A stretch of 64,000 nucleotides of DNA from Pseudomonas helvetica (GTDB lineage: Bacteria > Pseudomonadota > Gammaproteobacteria > Pseudomonadales > Pseudomonadaceae). Every line of letters begins with the position of its first letter. Position 1 is the first letter of the stretch. The position numbers and the translations under genes are program-made. This document shows, piece by piece, positions 1 through 11,136 of this stretch. The notes beneath the pieces are model-generated. The model saw only the letters and a list, made by a program, of their open reading frames with translations. It did not search any database and was not told the DNA's origin. The stretch is from contig NZ_CP150917.1 of the NCBI RefSeq assembly GCF_039908645.1, positions 5,405,501 through 5,469,500 on the forward strand, read 5' to 3'.

Positions 1-235
1 TTGCCGGACTTTGCCGGGCACGACGACCGATCAGGGTTTCGGCCAGCATCACCGGCACGCCGATCAGCGCAATACACGCCAGAAACACCAACACAAACGC
101 GCCGCCGCCATAGACGCCGACCATGTAGGGAAACTTCCAGATACTACCCAGCCCCACGGCTGAACCGGTCGCAGCGAGTATGAAAACCCAACGGCTAGCC
201 CAACTACCGTGGACTGAAACCTTGTCTGACGACAT
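1..235 (-). CDS. Sodium-dependent transporter, NSS/SNF family (N-terminal part only)
   Basis: Only the first 78 codons are inside the window; the rest lies beyond base 1. The start is the ATG read from 235, beginning [18 protein letters not shown]. The segment [17 protein letters not shown] is the unwound first membrane helix that binds sodium in neurotransmitter:sodium symporters, followed by a second hydrophobic stretch. The family uses the sodium gradient to import amino acids or related solutes across the inner membrane; the substrate cannot be read from this fragment. The gene is divergent from smpB across 118 bp. Family assignment is firm; the rest of the protein is unseen. Confidence 0.85.
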   Translation of the reverse strand, partial: MSSDKVSVHGSWASRWVFILAATGSAVGLGSIWKFPYMVGVYGGGAFVLVFLACIALIGVPVMLAETLIGRRARQSPA

Positions 236-338
236 CCTGAACACGCCCAACCGATCAAAAAAGAGGGCGCATTGTCCGGGATTCACTCAATGCGCTCAAG
301 CACGCAGGTTCACCGTAGCCGACTCGCGCGCAACTCCC

Positions 339-344
339 TATAAT
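339..344 (+). promoter_or_regulatory. Perfect -10 hexamer TATAAT just upstream of smpB
   Basis: A consensus TATAAT ends 9 nt before the smpB ATG at 354. Transcription from it would start about 7 nt downstream, almost at the start codon. No Shine-Dalgarno sequence lies between it and the ATG (the bases are GCCGCCCCT). No good -35 hexamer is seen at 17 bp. It suggests a leaderless or near-leaderless smpB mRNA; this is inference from sequence only. Confidence 0.5.
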
Positions 345-353
345 GCCGCCCCT

Positions 354-836
354 ATGGCTAAACAGAAGAAACACCCCGAAGGGACCATCGCGCAGAATAA
401 AAAGGCGCGACACGATTACTTCATCGAACATCGATTCGAGGCTGGCATGGTCCTGGCCGGCTGGGAAGTAAAGAGTCTGCGTGCAGGCAAGGCACAACTG
501 GTCGACAGTTATGTGCTGCTCAAGGATGGCGAGGCGTGGCTGCTCGGCAGTCATATCACTCCGCTGACCACCGCCAGCACCCACGTCATCGCCGACCCGA
601 CGCGCACGCGCAAACTGCTGCTCAACCAGCGCGAGCTGGAGAAGCTGTTTGCCGCAGTGCAACAGAAGGGTTACGCCTGCGTCTGCCTGTCGTTGTACTG
701 GAGCAAGCACTTGATCAAGTGCGAGATCGCTCTGGGCAAGGGCAAGAAGGAATACGACAAGCGTGATACCGAGCGCGAACGCGATGCCGGTCGCGAGTTG
801 CAGCGCGCGGTGCGGAACAAGGGCAAGGAAGATTAA
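354..836 (+). CDS. smpB: SsrA-binding protein SmpB
   Basis: SmpB binds the tRNA-like domain of tmRNA and delivers it with EF-Tu to ribosomes stalled on broken mRNAs (trans-translation). The 160-residue product has the family's usual length and hallmarks: N-terminal basic [11 protein letters not shown], the OB-fold core with [19 protein letters not shown], and the basic C-terminal tail [16 protein letters not shown] that enters the ribosomal mRNA path. The frame is open further upstream, but the ATG at 354 gives the canonical N-terminus. Its RNA partner ssrA is in the same window at 10,176, with the lactate genes between. Confidence is very high. Confidence 0.97.
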   Translation: MAKQKKHPEGTIAQNKKARHDYFIEHRFEAGMVLAGWEVKSLRAGKAQLVDSYVLLKDGEAWLLGSHITPLTTASTHVIADPTRTRKLLLNQRELEKLFAAVQQKGYACVCLSLYWSKHLIKCEIALGKGKKEYDKRDTERERDAGRELQRAVRNKGKED

Positions 837-860
837 TCTTCCAGCCCGAACGCGACCACT

Positions 861-1003
861 GTGGCGAGGGAGCTTGCTCCCGCAGGCCGGCCCGCGCTCG
901 GGCGAAGCAGTCGTAAACCGGTAAACATATTCCGTCTGCGCGATTGTAATGACTGGCTTGAGGGCCGCTTCGCATCCCAGCGGGAGCAAGCTCCCTCGCC
1001 ACA
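861..1003. repeat. Paired REP element (REPIN-like), family 1, copy 1
   Basis: A 23-nt unit GTGGCGAGGGAGCTTGCTCC+CGC at 861-883 and its inverse at 981-1003 form the two ends. Each unit contains its own small hairpin core (GGGAGCTTGCTCCC). The block lies between the convergent ends of smpB and the lactate regulator. The 11-mer GCAGTCGTAAA at 907-917 is shared with the copies near 54,006 and 61,976, so the interior is also partly conserved. Confidence 0.85.
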
Positions 1004-1021
1004 CAAAATCCACTCACACAG

Positions 1022-1789
1022 CTACATCCCCTTGCGCCGCTCCGCCCGAGCCATGCGCTGCATTTCCTGACGCACTTCTTCGAGCACTTCCTGCACATAC
1101 AAAATGTGTCGACTGGAAATTTCTCGCGCCTGCTCTGCACGCCCTTCGATAATCGCCTGATACAACTCCCGGTGCTGACTGATCAGCATGTCGCGGGTTT
1201 CGACGCGCTGCTTGTACATGCCACCGATGTTGGTCACCACGTTGCGCTTGAGCAGATCGAACAGTCCGCGAATTGTGTGCAACAGCACCGCGTTGTGACT
1301 GGCTTCGGCAATAGCCAGGTGAAAGTTCGCATCCGCCGCCCCCTCTTCCGCACGACTCACCTGATCATGCCGCGAGTAGCAATCCTGCAACTCTTCGAAT
1401 GCCGCAGTCAGTCGCTCACGATCAACATCCGTCGCGCGCAATGCAGCGTAATAAGCGCATGAAGCTTCCAGCGTATGGCGAAACTCCAGCAGATCACGCT
1501 GGGCTTCGGGGTTGCTTTCCAGCAGATGCAGCAGCGGATCACTGAAGGTTGAACCGAGTGATTCAACCACATAGTTGCCGCCGCCCTGGCGACTGACCAG
1601 CAGCCCCTTGGCCGCCAGTTTCTGGATCGCCTCACGCAATGAAGGGCGCGATACACCGAACTGCTCAGCCAGAGCGCGCTCCGCCGGCAATCGCTCACCG
1701 GACTTCAGCGTGCCCTCCAGGATCATCCCTTCGAGCCGCTCGACAATATCGTCAGACAAACGGCGCTGACGAATCTGATCAAACCCCAT
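1022..1789 (-). CDS. lldR: FadR-type GntR transcriptional regulator LldR
   Basis: The 255-residue protein has an N-terminal winged helix (about residues 8-75, with LPAERALAEQFGVSRPSLRE and the wing SRQGGGNYV) and an all-helical FCD ligand domain (about 95-235) with metal/ligand positions in LEFRHTLEASCA, ADANFHLAIAEASHN and SQHRELYQAI. In pseudomonads LldR represses the lactate utilisation genes and is released by lactate. It is divergent from lldP, and the 260-bp spacer holds a near-ideal LldR operator at 1982-1998. Start: ATG at 1789 preceded by GAGAATGAG. Confidence is high from domain and context together. Confidence 0.92.
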   Translation of the reverse strand: MGFDQIRQRRLSDDIVERLEGMILEGTLKSGERLPAERALAEQFGVSRPSLREAIQKLAAKGLLVSRQGGGNYVVESLGSTFSDPLLHLLESNPEAQRDLLEFRHTLEASCAYYAALRATDVDRERLTAAFEELQDCYSRHDQVSRAEEGAADANFHLAIAEASHNAVLLHTIRGLFDLLKRNVVTNIGGMYKQRVETRDMLISQHRELYQAIIEGRAEQAREISSRHILYVQEVLEEVRQEMQRMARAERRKGM

Positions 1790-1981
1790 AACTCATTCTC
1801 CACGATCCCGACGGCTCGCCGGGCTCTCTATTCTGGCCTATTGGCGTCGTGCCAGCACCTACCAGACGGCGTTTGATCGAACAGATCAGATGACCTCTGC
1901 ACCGCTCATTCGACGAAAGTTTCAGGGCGGCAAATTGACACACCACACCCAAGGCTTTTACCCTAGCCAACAGCGATTGTA

Positions 1982-1998
1982 AATTGGTATTACCAATT
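1982..1998. promoter_or_regulatory. Probable LldR operator (17-bp palindrome)
   Basis: The sequence AATTGGTATTACCAATT is a perfect 8-bp inverted repeat around one central base, of the form described for FadR-type lactate regulators (AATTGGTNNTACCAATT-like). It sits 52 bp upstream of the lldP start and in the divergent spacer to lldR. It could control lldP and its downstream genes and possibly lldR itself. Confidence 0.8.
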
Positions 1999-2026
1999 AA
2001 CCAAGAACGCTGACCAGTGCCTGACC

Positions 2027-2034
2027 AACAACAA
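2027..2034 (+). promoter_or_regulatory. Candidate Hfq/Crc catabolite-repression (CA) motif before lldP
   Basis: AACAACAA matches the AAnAAnAA motif at which Hfq with Crc blocks translation in pseudomonads. It ends 16 nt before the lldP ATG, inside the presumed 5' leader and overlapping the ribosome-binding region. The motif is short and its function is inferred. Confidence 0.55.
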
Positions 2035-2050
2035 TTAGGGGCCACCCCAT

Positions 2051-3739
2051 ATGCAAACCTGGCAACAGCTCTACAGCCCGCTCGGCAGCCTCGGCTTGTC
2101 CGCACTCGCGGCCGTTATCCCCATCGTATTTTTCTTCCTCGCTTTGGCCGTGTTTCGCCTCAAAGGACACGTCGCCGGGAGCATCACCCTGGCGCTGTCG
2201 ATTCTGGTGGCGATCTTTGCCTTCCAGATGCCTGTCGACATGGCCTTCGCTGCTGCCGGCTATGGATTTGCCTACGGACTGTGGCCGATTGCCTGGATCA
2301 TCGTGGCCGCGGTGTTCCTCTATAAACTGACGGTCAAGAGCGGACAGTTCGAAGTGATCCGCAGCTCAGTGCTGTCGATTACCGACGACCAACGCCTGCA
2401 AGTGCTGCTGATCGGCTTTTGCTTCGGCGCATTCCTGGAAGGTGCCGCCGGATTCGGCGCACCGGTAGCAATTACCGCCGCGCTGCTGGTAGGGCTGGGT
2501 TTCAACCCGTTGTACGCCGCCGGCCTGTGCCTGATTGCCAACACCGCGCCGGTAGCCTTCGGTGCACTGGGGATTCCGATCATCGTGGCCGGGCAAGTAA
2601 CCGGTATCGACGCGTTCAAGATCGGCGCCATGGCGGGTCGCCAACTGCCACTGCTGTCAGTGTTCGTGCCGTTCTGGCTGGTGCTCATGATGGACGGGCT
2701 GCGCGGCGTCAAAGAGACCTGGCCGGCAGCGTTGGTGGCGGGCTTGAGCTTTGCCGTGACCCAGTTCTTCACCTCGAACTTCATTGGCCCGGAGCTGCCC
2801 GACATCACCTCGGCACTGGTCAGCCTGGTTTCCCTGACCCTGTTCCTCAAGGTCTGGCAGCCCAAGCGCTCGTTCGCCGAAGCGACCGCCAGCGTCGGTG
2901 CCGCAACCGTGAGAAGCGCCGGCGGCTTCGGTCAACCGCGTACGACCCAGCCTTCGCCGTACAGCTTCGGCGAGATCTTCAAGGCCTGGTCGCCGTTCCT
3001 GATCCTCACCGCGTTGGTGACCATTTGGACCCTCAAGCCCTTCAAGGCAATGTTCGCCGCCGGCGGTTCGATGTACAGCTGGGTGTTCAACTTCGCCATC
3101 CCGCACCTGGACCAACTGGTGATCAAGACGGCCCCGATCGTAGCCGCCCCGACTGCGATTCCTGCAGTGTTCAAACTTGATCCGATTTCGGCGACCGGCA
3201 CGGCGATTTTCTTCTCCGCACTGATCTCGATGCTGATCCTGAAGATCAACTTCAAAATTGGTCTTACCACTTTAAAAGAAACCTTCTTTGAACTGCGCTG
3301 GCCTATTTTGTCGATCGGCATGGTGCTGGCCTTCGCCTTCGTCACCAACTATTCGGGCATGTCATCGACCATGGCGCTGGTACTGGCAGCCACCGGCGCG
3401 GCCTTCCCGTTCTTCTCGCCATTCCTTGGCTGGCTGGGCGTGTTCCTGACCGGTTCGGACACCTCGTCCAACGCGCTGTTCAGCTCGTTGCAAGCGACCA
3501 CCGCACACCAGATCGGCGTCAACGACGTGCTGTTGGTGGCAGCGAACACCAGTGGTGGCGTGACCGGCAAGATGATCTCGCCACAATCGATCGCCGTGGC
3601 CTGCGCCGCGACTGGCCTGGTGGGCAAGGAATCCGACCTGTTCCGCTTCACCCTCAAGCACAGCCTATTCTTTGCCACTATCGTCGGCCTGATCACACTG
3701 GCCCAGGCCTACTGGTTTACCGGCATGCTGGTGCACTAA
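2051..3739 (+). CDS. lldP: L-lactate permease
   Basis: The 562-residue polytopic inner-membrane protein imports lactate (and likely glycolate) by proton symport. It has the length of the LctP/LldP family and its signature features: many hydrophobic helices, [20 protein letters not shown] near residue 125, and [15 protein letters not shown] near residue 470. It is the first gene of a plus-strand block with lutABC and dld, and has an LldR operator and a candidate Crc site upstream. The start is the ATG at 2051; upstream AGGGG is a weak ribosome site. A 150-bp gap with a strong hairpin separates it from lutA. Confidence 0.95.
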   Translation: MQTWQQLYSPLGSLGLSALAAVIPIVFFFLALAVFRLKGHVAGSITLALSILVAIFAFQMPVDMAFAAAGYGFAYGLWPIAWIIVAAVFLYKLTVKSGQFEVIRSSVLSITDDQRLQVLLIGFCFGAFLEGAAGFGAPVAITAALLVGLGFNPLYAAGLCLIANTAPVAFGALGIPIIVAGQVTGIDAFKIGAMAGRQLPLLSVFVPFWLVLMMDGLRGVKETWPAALVAGLSFAVTQFFTSNFIGPELPDITSALVSLVSLTLFLKVWQPKRSFAEATASVGAATVRSAGGFGQPRTTQPSPYSFGEIFKAWSPFLILTALVTIWTLKPFKAMFAAGGSMYSWVFNFAIPHLDQLVIKTAPIVAAPTAIPAVFKLDPISATGTAIFFSALISMLILKINFKIGLTTLKETFFELRWPILSIGMVLAFAFVTNYSGMSSTMALVLAATGAAFPFFSPFLGWLGVFLTGSDTSSNALFSSLQATTAHQIGVNDVLLVAANTSGGVTGKMISPQSIAVACAATGLVGKESDLFRFTLKHSLFFATIVGLITLAQAYWFTGMLVH

Positions 3740-3764
3740 GACTACGAGCAACACAGAAAGAACC

Positions 3765-3789
3765 GACGCCGGACTTTAACTCCGGCGTC
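3765..3789 (+). terminator. Hairpin in the lldP-lutA spacer, possible attenuator or RNA-processing site
   Basis: A perfect 9-bp stem (GACGCCGGA, then TCCGGCGTC) encloses a 7-nt loop, 26 nt after the lldP stop. No T-run follows, so it is not a classical intrinsic terminator. It may stabilise the lldP 3' end or lower read-through into lutABC-dld. Confidence 0.4.
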
Positions 3790-3889
3790 AGCGACTCACC
3801 ACCCGGTCTGCAAGGCTGCTGAAAGCTTCCCGCTTTATAGTCAGCAGCCTCAGCGGACGGATAACCGGGCCCACCCGGAGACACGCCTG

Positions 3890-4714
3890 ATGAGCGAGCT
3901 TTTTTACAACGCTGTGCCGAACGCGACCCGTGTCGCCCCGCCACTGCCTGAACCGCGCCAGTACCCCAGCGAGAAACCGCAGCGGGTCTACCTGTTCGGC
4001 ACGTGTGTGGTCGACCTGTTTTATCCCGACGCCGGGATGGACGCGATTCACTTGCTCGAACGCGAAGGCATTCGCGTGGAGTACCCGCAAGGGCAAAGCT
4101 GCTGCGGACAACCGGCCTACACCTCGGGTTACACCGAACAGGCCCGGACCGTAGCGCGCTCGCAACTGGCGCTGTTTGCCGGGGATTATCCGGTGGTGGT
4201 GCCTTCAGGCTCCTGCGCGGGCATGCTGCGTGAACATTACGCCGACTTGTTCAAGGACGAGCCGGACACCTTGAAACAGGTCCAGGCCCTTGCAGCACGG
4301 ACTTATGAGCTGGCCGAGTTTCTGCTGTTCGTCTGCAAGGTGCAGCTCAAGGACAGCGGCAAGCCGGTCAAAGTGGCGTTGCACACCTCGTGCTCGGCAC
4401 GGCGGGAGATGAACACCCACTTGCATGGTCGCGAGTTGTTGTCGCAGCTGAGCAACGTGAAGCGGGTCGACCACGATCACGAAAGTGAATGCTGTGGCTT
4501 TGGTGGGACATTCAGCGTCCGAATGCCAGACATTTCCGGTGCAATGGTCGCTGACAAGACCAAAGCCCTGAAGGAATCCGGCGCACACACGGTGCTGAGC
4601 GCCGACTGCGGCTGTTTGATGAACATCAACGGCTCGTTGGAAAAACAGAACGAAGCGTTACGCGGCCAACATCTGGCCAGCTTCCTCTGGCAGCGTACCG
4701 GAGGTGCAAAATGA
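3890..4714 (+). CDS. lutA: L-lactate oxidation iron-sulfur protein LutA/LldE
   Basis: This 274-residue protein is one of three subunits of the flavin-independent L-lactate oxidising complex (LutABC/LldEFG), which turns L-lactate into pyruvate at the inner membrane face. It carries the two cysteine-rich CCG domains of the family: SCCGQPAYTSGY in the N-terminal half and ECCGFGGTFSVR with a nearby DCGCLMN segment in the C-terminal half. Its TGA overlaps the lutB ATG by 4 nt, so the two are translationally coupled. The start ATG at 3890 follows GAGACACGCCTG, a modest ribosome site. Assignment is firm from motif and operon. Confidence 0.92.
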   Translation: MSELFYNAVPNATRVAPPLPEPRQYPSEKPQRVYLFGTCVVDLFYPDAGMDAIHLLEREGIRVEYPQGQSCCGQPAYTSGYTEQARTVARSQLALFAGDYPVVVPSGSCAGMLREHYADLFKDEPDTLKQVQALAARTYELAEFLLFVCKVQLKDSGKPVKVALHTSCSARREMNTHLHGRELLSQLSNVKRVDHDHESECCGFGGTFSVRMPDISGAMVADKTKALKESGAHTVLSADCGCLMNINGSLEKQNEALRGQHLASFLWQRTGGAK

Positions 4715-6165
4715 GCACTTCCACGCTGATTCCAACGGTGGCGGTTGAAGAAGATTTTCGCACCCGGGCTCACGAGGCGTTGGGTGACAAGCAACTGCGA
4801 AACAACTTTCGCAGTGCAATGGATTCACTGATGGCAAAGCGGGCAGCGTCCTTCAGCGATGCCTTCGAGCGAGAACACTTACGCGCACTGGGCAATGCTA
4901 TTCGTGCCCGCGCGTTATCCAAGTTGCCCGACCTGCTCGAGCAACTGGAACAGAACCTGACCCGCAACGGTGTGACAGTGCACTGGGCGGAAACGGTGGA
5001 CGAGGCCAATGGCATCGTCTTGTCGATCATCCGTGCTCACGAGGCGCGGCAAGTGATCAAGGGCAAATCGATGGTCAGCGAAGAGATGGAGATGAACCAT
5101 GTCCTCGCTGAACAAGGCGTTGAATGCCTTGAGTCGGACATGGGCGAGTTCATCGTCCAGCTCGACCACGAGAAGCCTTCACACATTATTATGCCGGCGA
5201 TCCACAAGAATGCCGGTCAGGTCGCGTCCTTGTTCCACGACAAACTTGGCGTGGAATACACCAAGGACGTTGACCAACTCATTCAGATCGGCCGCAAGGT
5301 CTTGCGGCAGAAATTCTTCGAAGCGGACATCGGCGTCTCCGGCGTCAACTTCGCCGTGGCCGAAACCGGCACCCTGCTGCTGGTGGAAAACGAAGGCAAC
5401 GGCCGCATGTCGACCACCGTGCCGCCGGTACACATCGCCGTTACCGGGATCGAGAAAGTCGTCGAAAACCTGCGCGACGTTGTACCGCTGCTCTCCTTGC
5501 TGACACGCTCGGCCCTCGGTCAGCCAATCACCACTTACGTCAACATGATCTCCGGCCCGCGCAAGGCACATGAACTCGACGGCCCGCAAGAAGTGCACCT
5601 GGTTTTGCTCGACAACGGTCGCAGCCAGGCCTTTGCCGACAGCGAACTGCGCCAGACGCTGAACTGCATTCGCTGCGGCGCCTGCATGAACCATTGCCCG
5701 GTTTACACACGCATCGGTGGCCACGCTTATGGCGAAGTTTATCCGGGGCCGATCGGCAAGATCATCACCCCGCACCTGGTTGGCCTGGCGAAAGTCCCGG
5801 ACCATCCGAGTGCCTCGTCTCTGTGCGGCGCCTGCGGTGAAGTCTGCCCGGTAAAAATTCCGATCCCGGCACTGCTGCGCCGCCTACGCGAAGAAAACGT
5901 CAAAGCCCCAGACAGCCCTCATCAAGTGATGCGCGGCCAAGGCAGCAAGTACTCGCGCAAAGAGCGCTTCATCTGGAACGCCTGGGCCAAGCTCAACAGC
6001 TCGCCGACGCTGTATCGGCTGTTCGGCTTTTTCGCCACTCGCCTGCGCGCCCTCACGCCAAACAACATTGGCCCGTGGACACAAAACCACAGTGCGCCGA
6101 AACCTGCCGCTCGCTCACTGCACGACATGGCCCGCGAGCATCTGGCCAAACAGGGAGATCGCTGA
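4711..6165 (+). CDS. lutB: L-lactate oxidation iron-sulfur protein LutB/LldF
   Basis: The 484-residue protein is the ferredoxin-like subunit of the LutABC lactate oxidase. An N-terminal LUD domain (about residues 60-300) carries SGVNFAVAETGTLLLVENEG. Two 4Fe-4S motifs follow: CIRCGACMNHCP starting at Cys319 and CGACGEVCP starting at Cys372. A C-terminal DUF3390-like tail follows. It overlaps lutA by 4 nt (ATGA) and lutC by 1 nt (TGATG). Electrons from lactate probably pass through these clusters to the respiratory chain. The length is normal for the family. Confidence 0.94.
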   Translation: MSTSTLIPTVAVEEDFRTRAHEALGDKQLRNNFRSAMDSLMAKRAASFSDAFEREHLRALGNAIRARALSKLPDLLEQLEQNLTRNGVTVHWAETVDEANGIVLSIIRAHEARQVIKGKSMVSEEMEMNHVLAEQGVECLESDMGEFIVQLDHEKPSHIIMPAIHKNAGQVASLFHDKLGVEYTKDVDQLIQIGRKVLRQKFFEADIGVSGVNFAVAETGTLLLVENEGNGRMSTTVPPVHIAVTGIEKVVENLRDVVPLLSLLTRSALGQPITTYVNMISGPRKAHELDGPQEVHLVLLDNGRSQAFADSELRQTLNCIRCGACMNHCPVYTRIGGHAYGEVYPGPIGKIITPHLVGLAKVPDHPSASSLCGACGEVCPVKIPIPALLRRLREENVKAPDSPHQVMRGQGSKYSRKERFIWNAWAKLNSSPTLYRLFGFFATRLRALTPNNIGPWTQNHSAPKPAARSLHDMAREHLAKQGDR

Positions 6166-6832
6166 TGAGCGCCAAGCAAAACATCCTCGCCAAACTGCGC
6201 AATAGCCTGACCGGCACCACGCCAGTGCCTGACAACTTCGACGAAGCACTGGTGACCGAGCCTTACACCTACACCCCGGAACAACGCATCCCGCAACTGC
6301 GCAAACTGATGGAAGCGGTGCACACCGAAATCCACCTGACCAGCGAGCAAGGCTGGCCCGAGTTGCTCGCGCAATTGCTGCGCGACCGACAGTTGCCGAG
6401 CCTGCTGATCGCACCGACTACACCGCACGGTCAACGTGTCACGCAGCACTGGGCGAACAATCCCGAGCTGCCCACACTCAAGGCCTACGACCGTCCGGTG
6501 GAAGAGTGGAAGGCGGAACTGTTCAACGACACCCCTGCCAGCCTGACTACCACCCTCGGAGCGATCGCCGCCACCGGCAGCTTGATCATCTGGCCGACCC
6601 GCGAAGAACCACGGCTGATGAGCCTGGTGCCGCCGGTGCATTTCGCCCTGCTCAAGGCCAGTGAAATTCGCGACAACTTTTATCAGGTGCAACAAGAGTA
6701 CGAGTGGGCCCAAGGCATGCCGACTAACGCCTTGCTGGTATCCGGCCCGTCGAAAACCGCCGACATCGAGCAAGTCCTGGCTTACGGCGCCCACGGCCCG
6801 AAAGACCTGGTGGTGCTGATCCTGGAGGACCA

Positions 6833-6836
<4 letters not shown>
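6165..6836 (+). CDS. lutC: Lactate utilisation protein LutC/LldG
   Basis: The 223-residue LUD-domain protein is the third subunit of LutABC. Its C-terminal half contains the family signature ATTGSLIIWPTREEP-like stretch (TLGAIAATGSLIIWPT) followed by SLVPPVHFALLKASEI, near residues 125-165. The reading frame is open further upstream, but the ATG at 6165 overlaps the lutB stop by one base and gives the standard start MSAKQNILAKLR. The dld start codon overlaps its stop by 4 nt, so four genes in a row are coupled. Confidence 0.92.
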
Positions 6837-9643
<2,807 letters not shown>

Positions 9644-9657
9644 AATCGACGCTATCC

Positions 9658-9683
9658 AGCAAGGGGCACTCGGCCCCTTTGCT
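9658..9683 (+). terminator. Hairpin after dld, possible lactate operon terminator
   Basis: AGCAAGGGGC and GCCCCTTTGCT can pair around a 4-nt loop, with one bulged base, 15 nt after the dld stop. The following bases (GTACTCTCC) contain no strong T-run, so termination is only likely. Confidence 0.45.
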
Positions 9684-9806
9684 GTACTCTCCTGCCGACG
9701 AAAACAACGCTATTTTTCTCGCACCACAAGAACCCTTGTGCGCCGCCACAGTCTATCTGTTAAGCCCAAGCCCCTTGCTTCCCGACGCTGTTCAAGGAGA
9801 AACCCC

Positions 9807-10082
9807 ATGAAGCGATCCGCCCTGGCCGGACTGCTTATCTGCGCGACACTGACAACCTCCCACGCCTTTGCCTCAAACGAGAGCGATATGTGCGCAAGGA
9901 ATCTTCAAACACTCACCAGCGAACTGGCCAATGCGACCAAGCTCGATGCCGCCACACAAAGCGACGCCACGAGCAAACTCCAGCAAGCCAAATCCGCCTA
10001 TGACGCGAAAAACGACCGGGAATGCGTAGCCCTGACGCAGCAAGCGCTGCAGTCCGTCCAAAGCCACAAGAACAGCCAGTAA
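9807..10082 (+). CDS. Small periplasmic protein of unknown function
   Basis: The 91-residue product begins MKRSALAGLLICATL and has a clear Sec signal peptide ending near SHAFA (cleavage about residue 22). The mature 69 residues are polar and probably helical, with a heptad-like pattern (SKLQQAKSAYDAKNDRECVALTQQAL) and two cysteines, one near each end, that could form a disulfide. AAGGAGA lies 7 nt before the ATG at 9807, which decides the start over the longer open frame. It stands alone between dld and ssrA. I do not recognise a characterised family. Confidence 0.75.
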   Translation: MKRSALAGLLICATLTTSHAFASNESDMCARNLQTLTSELANATKLDAATQSDATSKLQQAKSAYDAKNDRECVALTQQALQSVQSHKNSQ

Positions 10083-10150
10083 TCCGCCTCTGATACGCAA
10101 GCGTGGACAGAAGGTCGACTCGCTCCACGCATTGGCGTACACTGTGTTCA

Positions 10151-10172
10151 CCTGCTGGTTACACACAGCAGG
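10151..10172 (+). promoter_or_regulatory. Inverted repeat immediately upstream of ssrA
   Basis: CCTGCTG and CAGCAGG are perfect 7-bp arms around GTTACACA, ending 4 nt before the mature tmRNA 5' end. It could be a factor binding site over the promoter or part of the precursor cut off by RNase P. No clear -10/-35 pair could be fixed. Confidence 0.35.
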
Positions 10173-10175
10173 TTC

Positions 10176-10569
10176 GGGGCCGTTTAGGATTCGACGCCGG
10201 TTGCGAAACTTTAGGTGCATGCCGAGTTGGTAACAGAACTCGTAAATCCACTGTTGCAACTTCCTATAGTTGCCAATGACGAAACCTACGGGGAATACGC
10301 TCTCGCTGCGTAAGCAGCCTTAGCCCTTCCCTCCTGGTACCTTCGGGTCCAGCAATCATCAGGGGATGTCTGTAAACCCAAAGTGATTGTCATATAGAAC
10401 AGAATCGCCGTGCAGTACGTTGTGGACGAAGCGGCTAAAACTTACACAACTCGCCCAAAGCACCCTGCCCGTCGGGTCGCTGAGGGTTAACTTAATAGAC
10501 ACGGCTACGCATGTAGTACCGACAGCGGAGTACTGGCGGACGGGGGTTCAAATCCCCCCGGCTCCACCA
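10176..10569 (+). ncRNA. ssrA: tmRNA (transfer-messenger RNA)
   Basis: The 394-nt RNA starts GGGGCCGTTTAGGATTCGAC and ends with the T-arm GGGTTCAAATCCC and the acceptor end CGGCTCCACCA. The 7-nt ends GGGGCCG and CGGCTCC pair as the alanine-type acceptor stem. The resume codon GCC is at 10,272, and the tag frame 10,272-10,313 reads ANDETYGEYALAA then TAA, with the LAA degron expected for ClpXP/ClpAP. It rescues stalled ribosomes with SmpB, whose gene is at 354. Its 3' end is also where the accessory pocket begins. Confidence 0.97.
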
Positions 10570-11007
10570 AACGAAGCATCAACAAAGCCCGCCTAGTGCG
10601 GGCTTTGTTGCATCTGGGGTTTGGGGCTTGGGGCTTGGGGCTTCTAGCTTGTTGCGCAAGCACTCTTTGTTGAAAGCCGGCCCGGAACGCGGCATTACGT
10701 TGTTTTCCAATCCGTGCCAGCAGCTCAACCTCGCGATACTCAACCCGGATCAGGCCATGCTTGAAAACGACTTTCAGCTTGCCAGCCTCCACCTTGATAT
10801 CCTCCGCGACCCGAATGTGAGCAGGTACGGCTACGCCTCGACTCGCAAGCCACCGCATTTGAAACCAGCAACGCCGTGCTCTTCGCGATGCTAGACCCAG
10901 TCAGCAAAAAAATGATCGTTGCCTGCAACTTCACTGGCATCACTCGCGGTGCTGTCCAAGCCTATTTCCTTGGCTACGTCCTAGCCGAACTCCATCGGGG
11001 ACACCCG
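10564..11007. repeat. Direct repeat copy A, starting in the tmRNA CCA end
   Basis: This ~440-bp stretch is homologous to 12,930-13,350. Both copies begin CCACCAAAC, run through the identical terminator hairpin and end GAACTCCATCGGGGACAC. Between the ends they differ by many substitutions and short indels. Copy A has an extra tandem of the heptamer TGGGGCT (about 10,622-10,643). No intact gene is supported in it: the frames on both strands are interrupted or differ between copies. On the minus strand the last ~150 bp resemble a decayed coding sequence. From 11,008 to 11,136 I see nothing further. Confidence 0.75.
10581..10609 (+). terminator. Intrinsic terminator hairpin of ssrA
   Basis: A perfect 12-bp stem (AACAAAGCCCGC / GCGGGCTTTGTT) with a 5-nt CTAGT loop starts 12 nt after the tmRNA end. 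The same hairpin recurs exactly at 12,947-12,975, and a close relative broken by a mobile element flanks 19,595-19,773. Confidence 0.85.
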
Positions 11008-11136
11008 TCAAAAATAAATTCCCCCCCTTTTCCACAGCTTTTATCTAATACTCGCGGCCGCCCTTAGCATCAGTGCCTTGTTGGTTGCCAAACGAAAGTT
11101 GAAGTTGTTGTAACTCAACCCATCTGACCGAACACC

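Noticed and set aside
255..1013. Long open frames antisense to smpB
   Set aside because: They lie opposite a certain gene and through a REP element, and the translation has no family features.
10505..10858. Minus-strand open frame across the tmRNA 3' end
   Set aside because: Its product is the well-known false protein from the antisense of a tRNA-like domain (VEPGGFEPPSAS).
10628..11067. Small plus-strand frames in direct repeat copy A
   Set aside because: The frames are not preserved in copy B, where the same bases are shifted or stopped, so coding is not supported.
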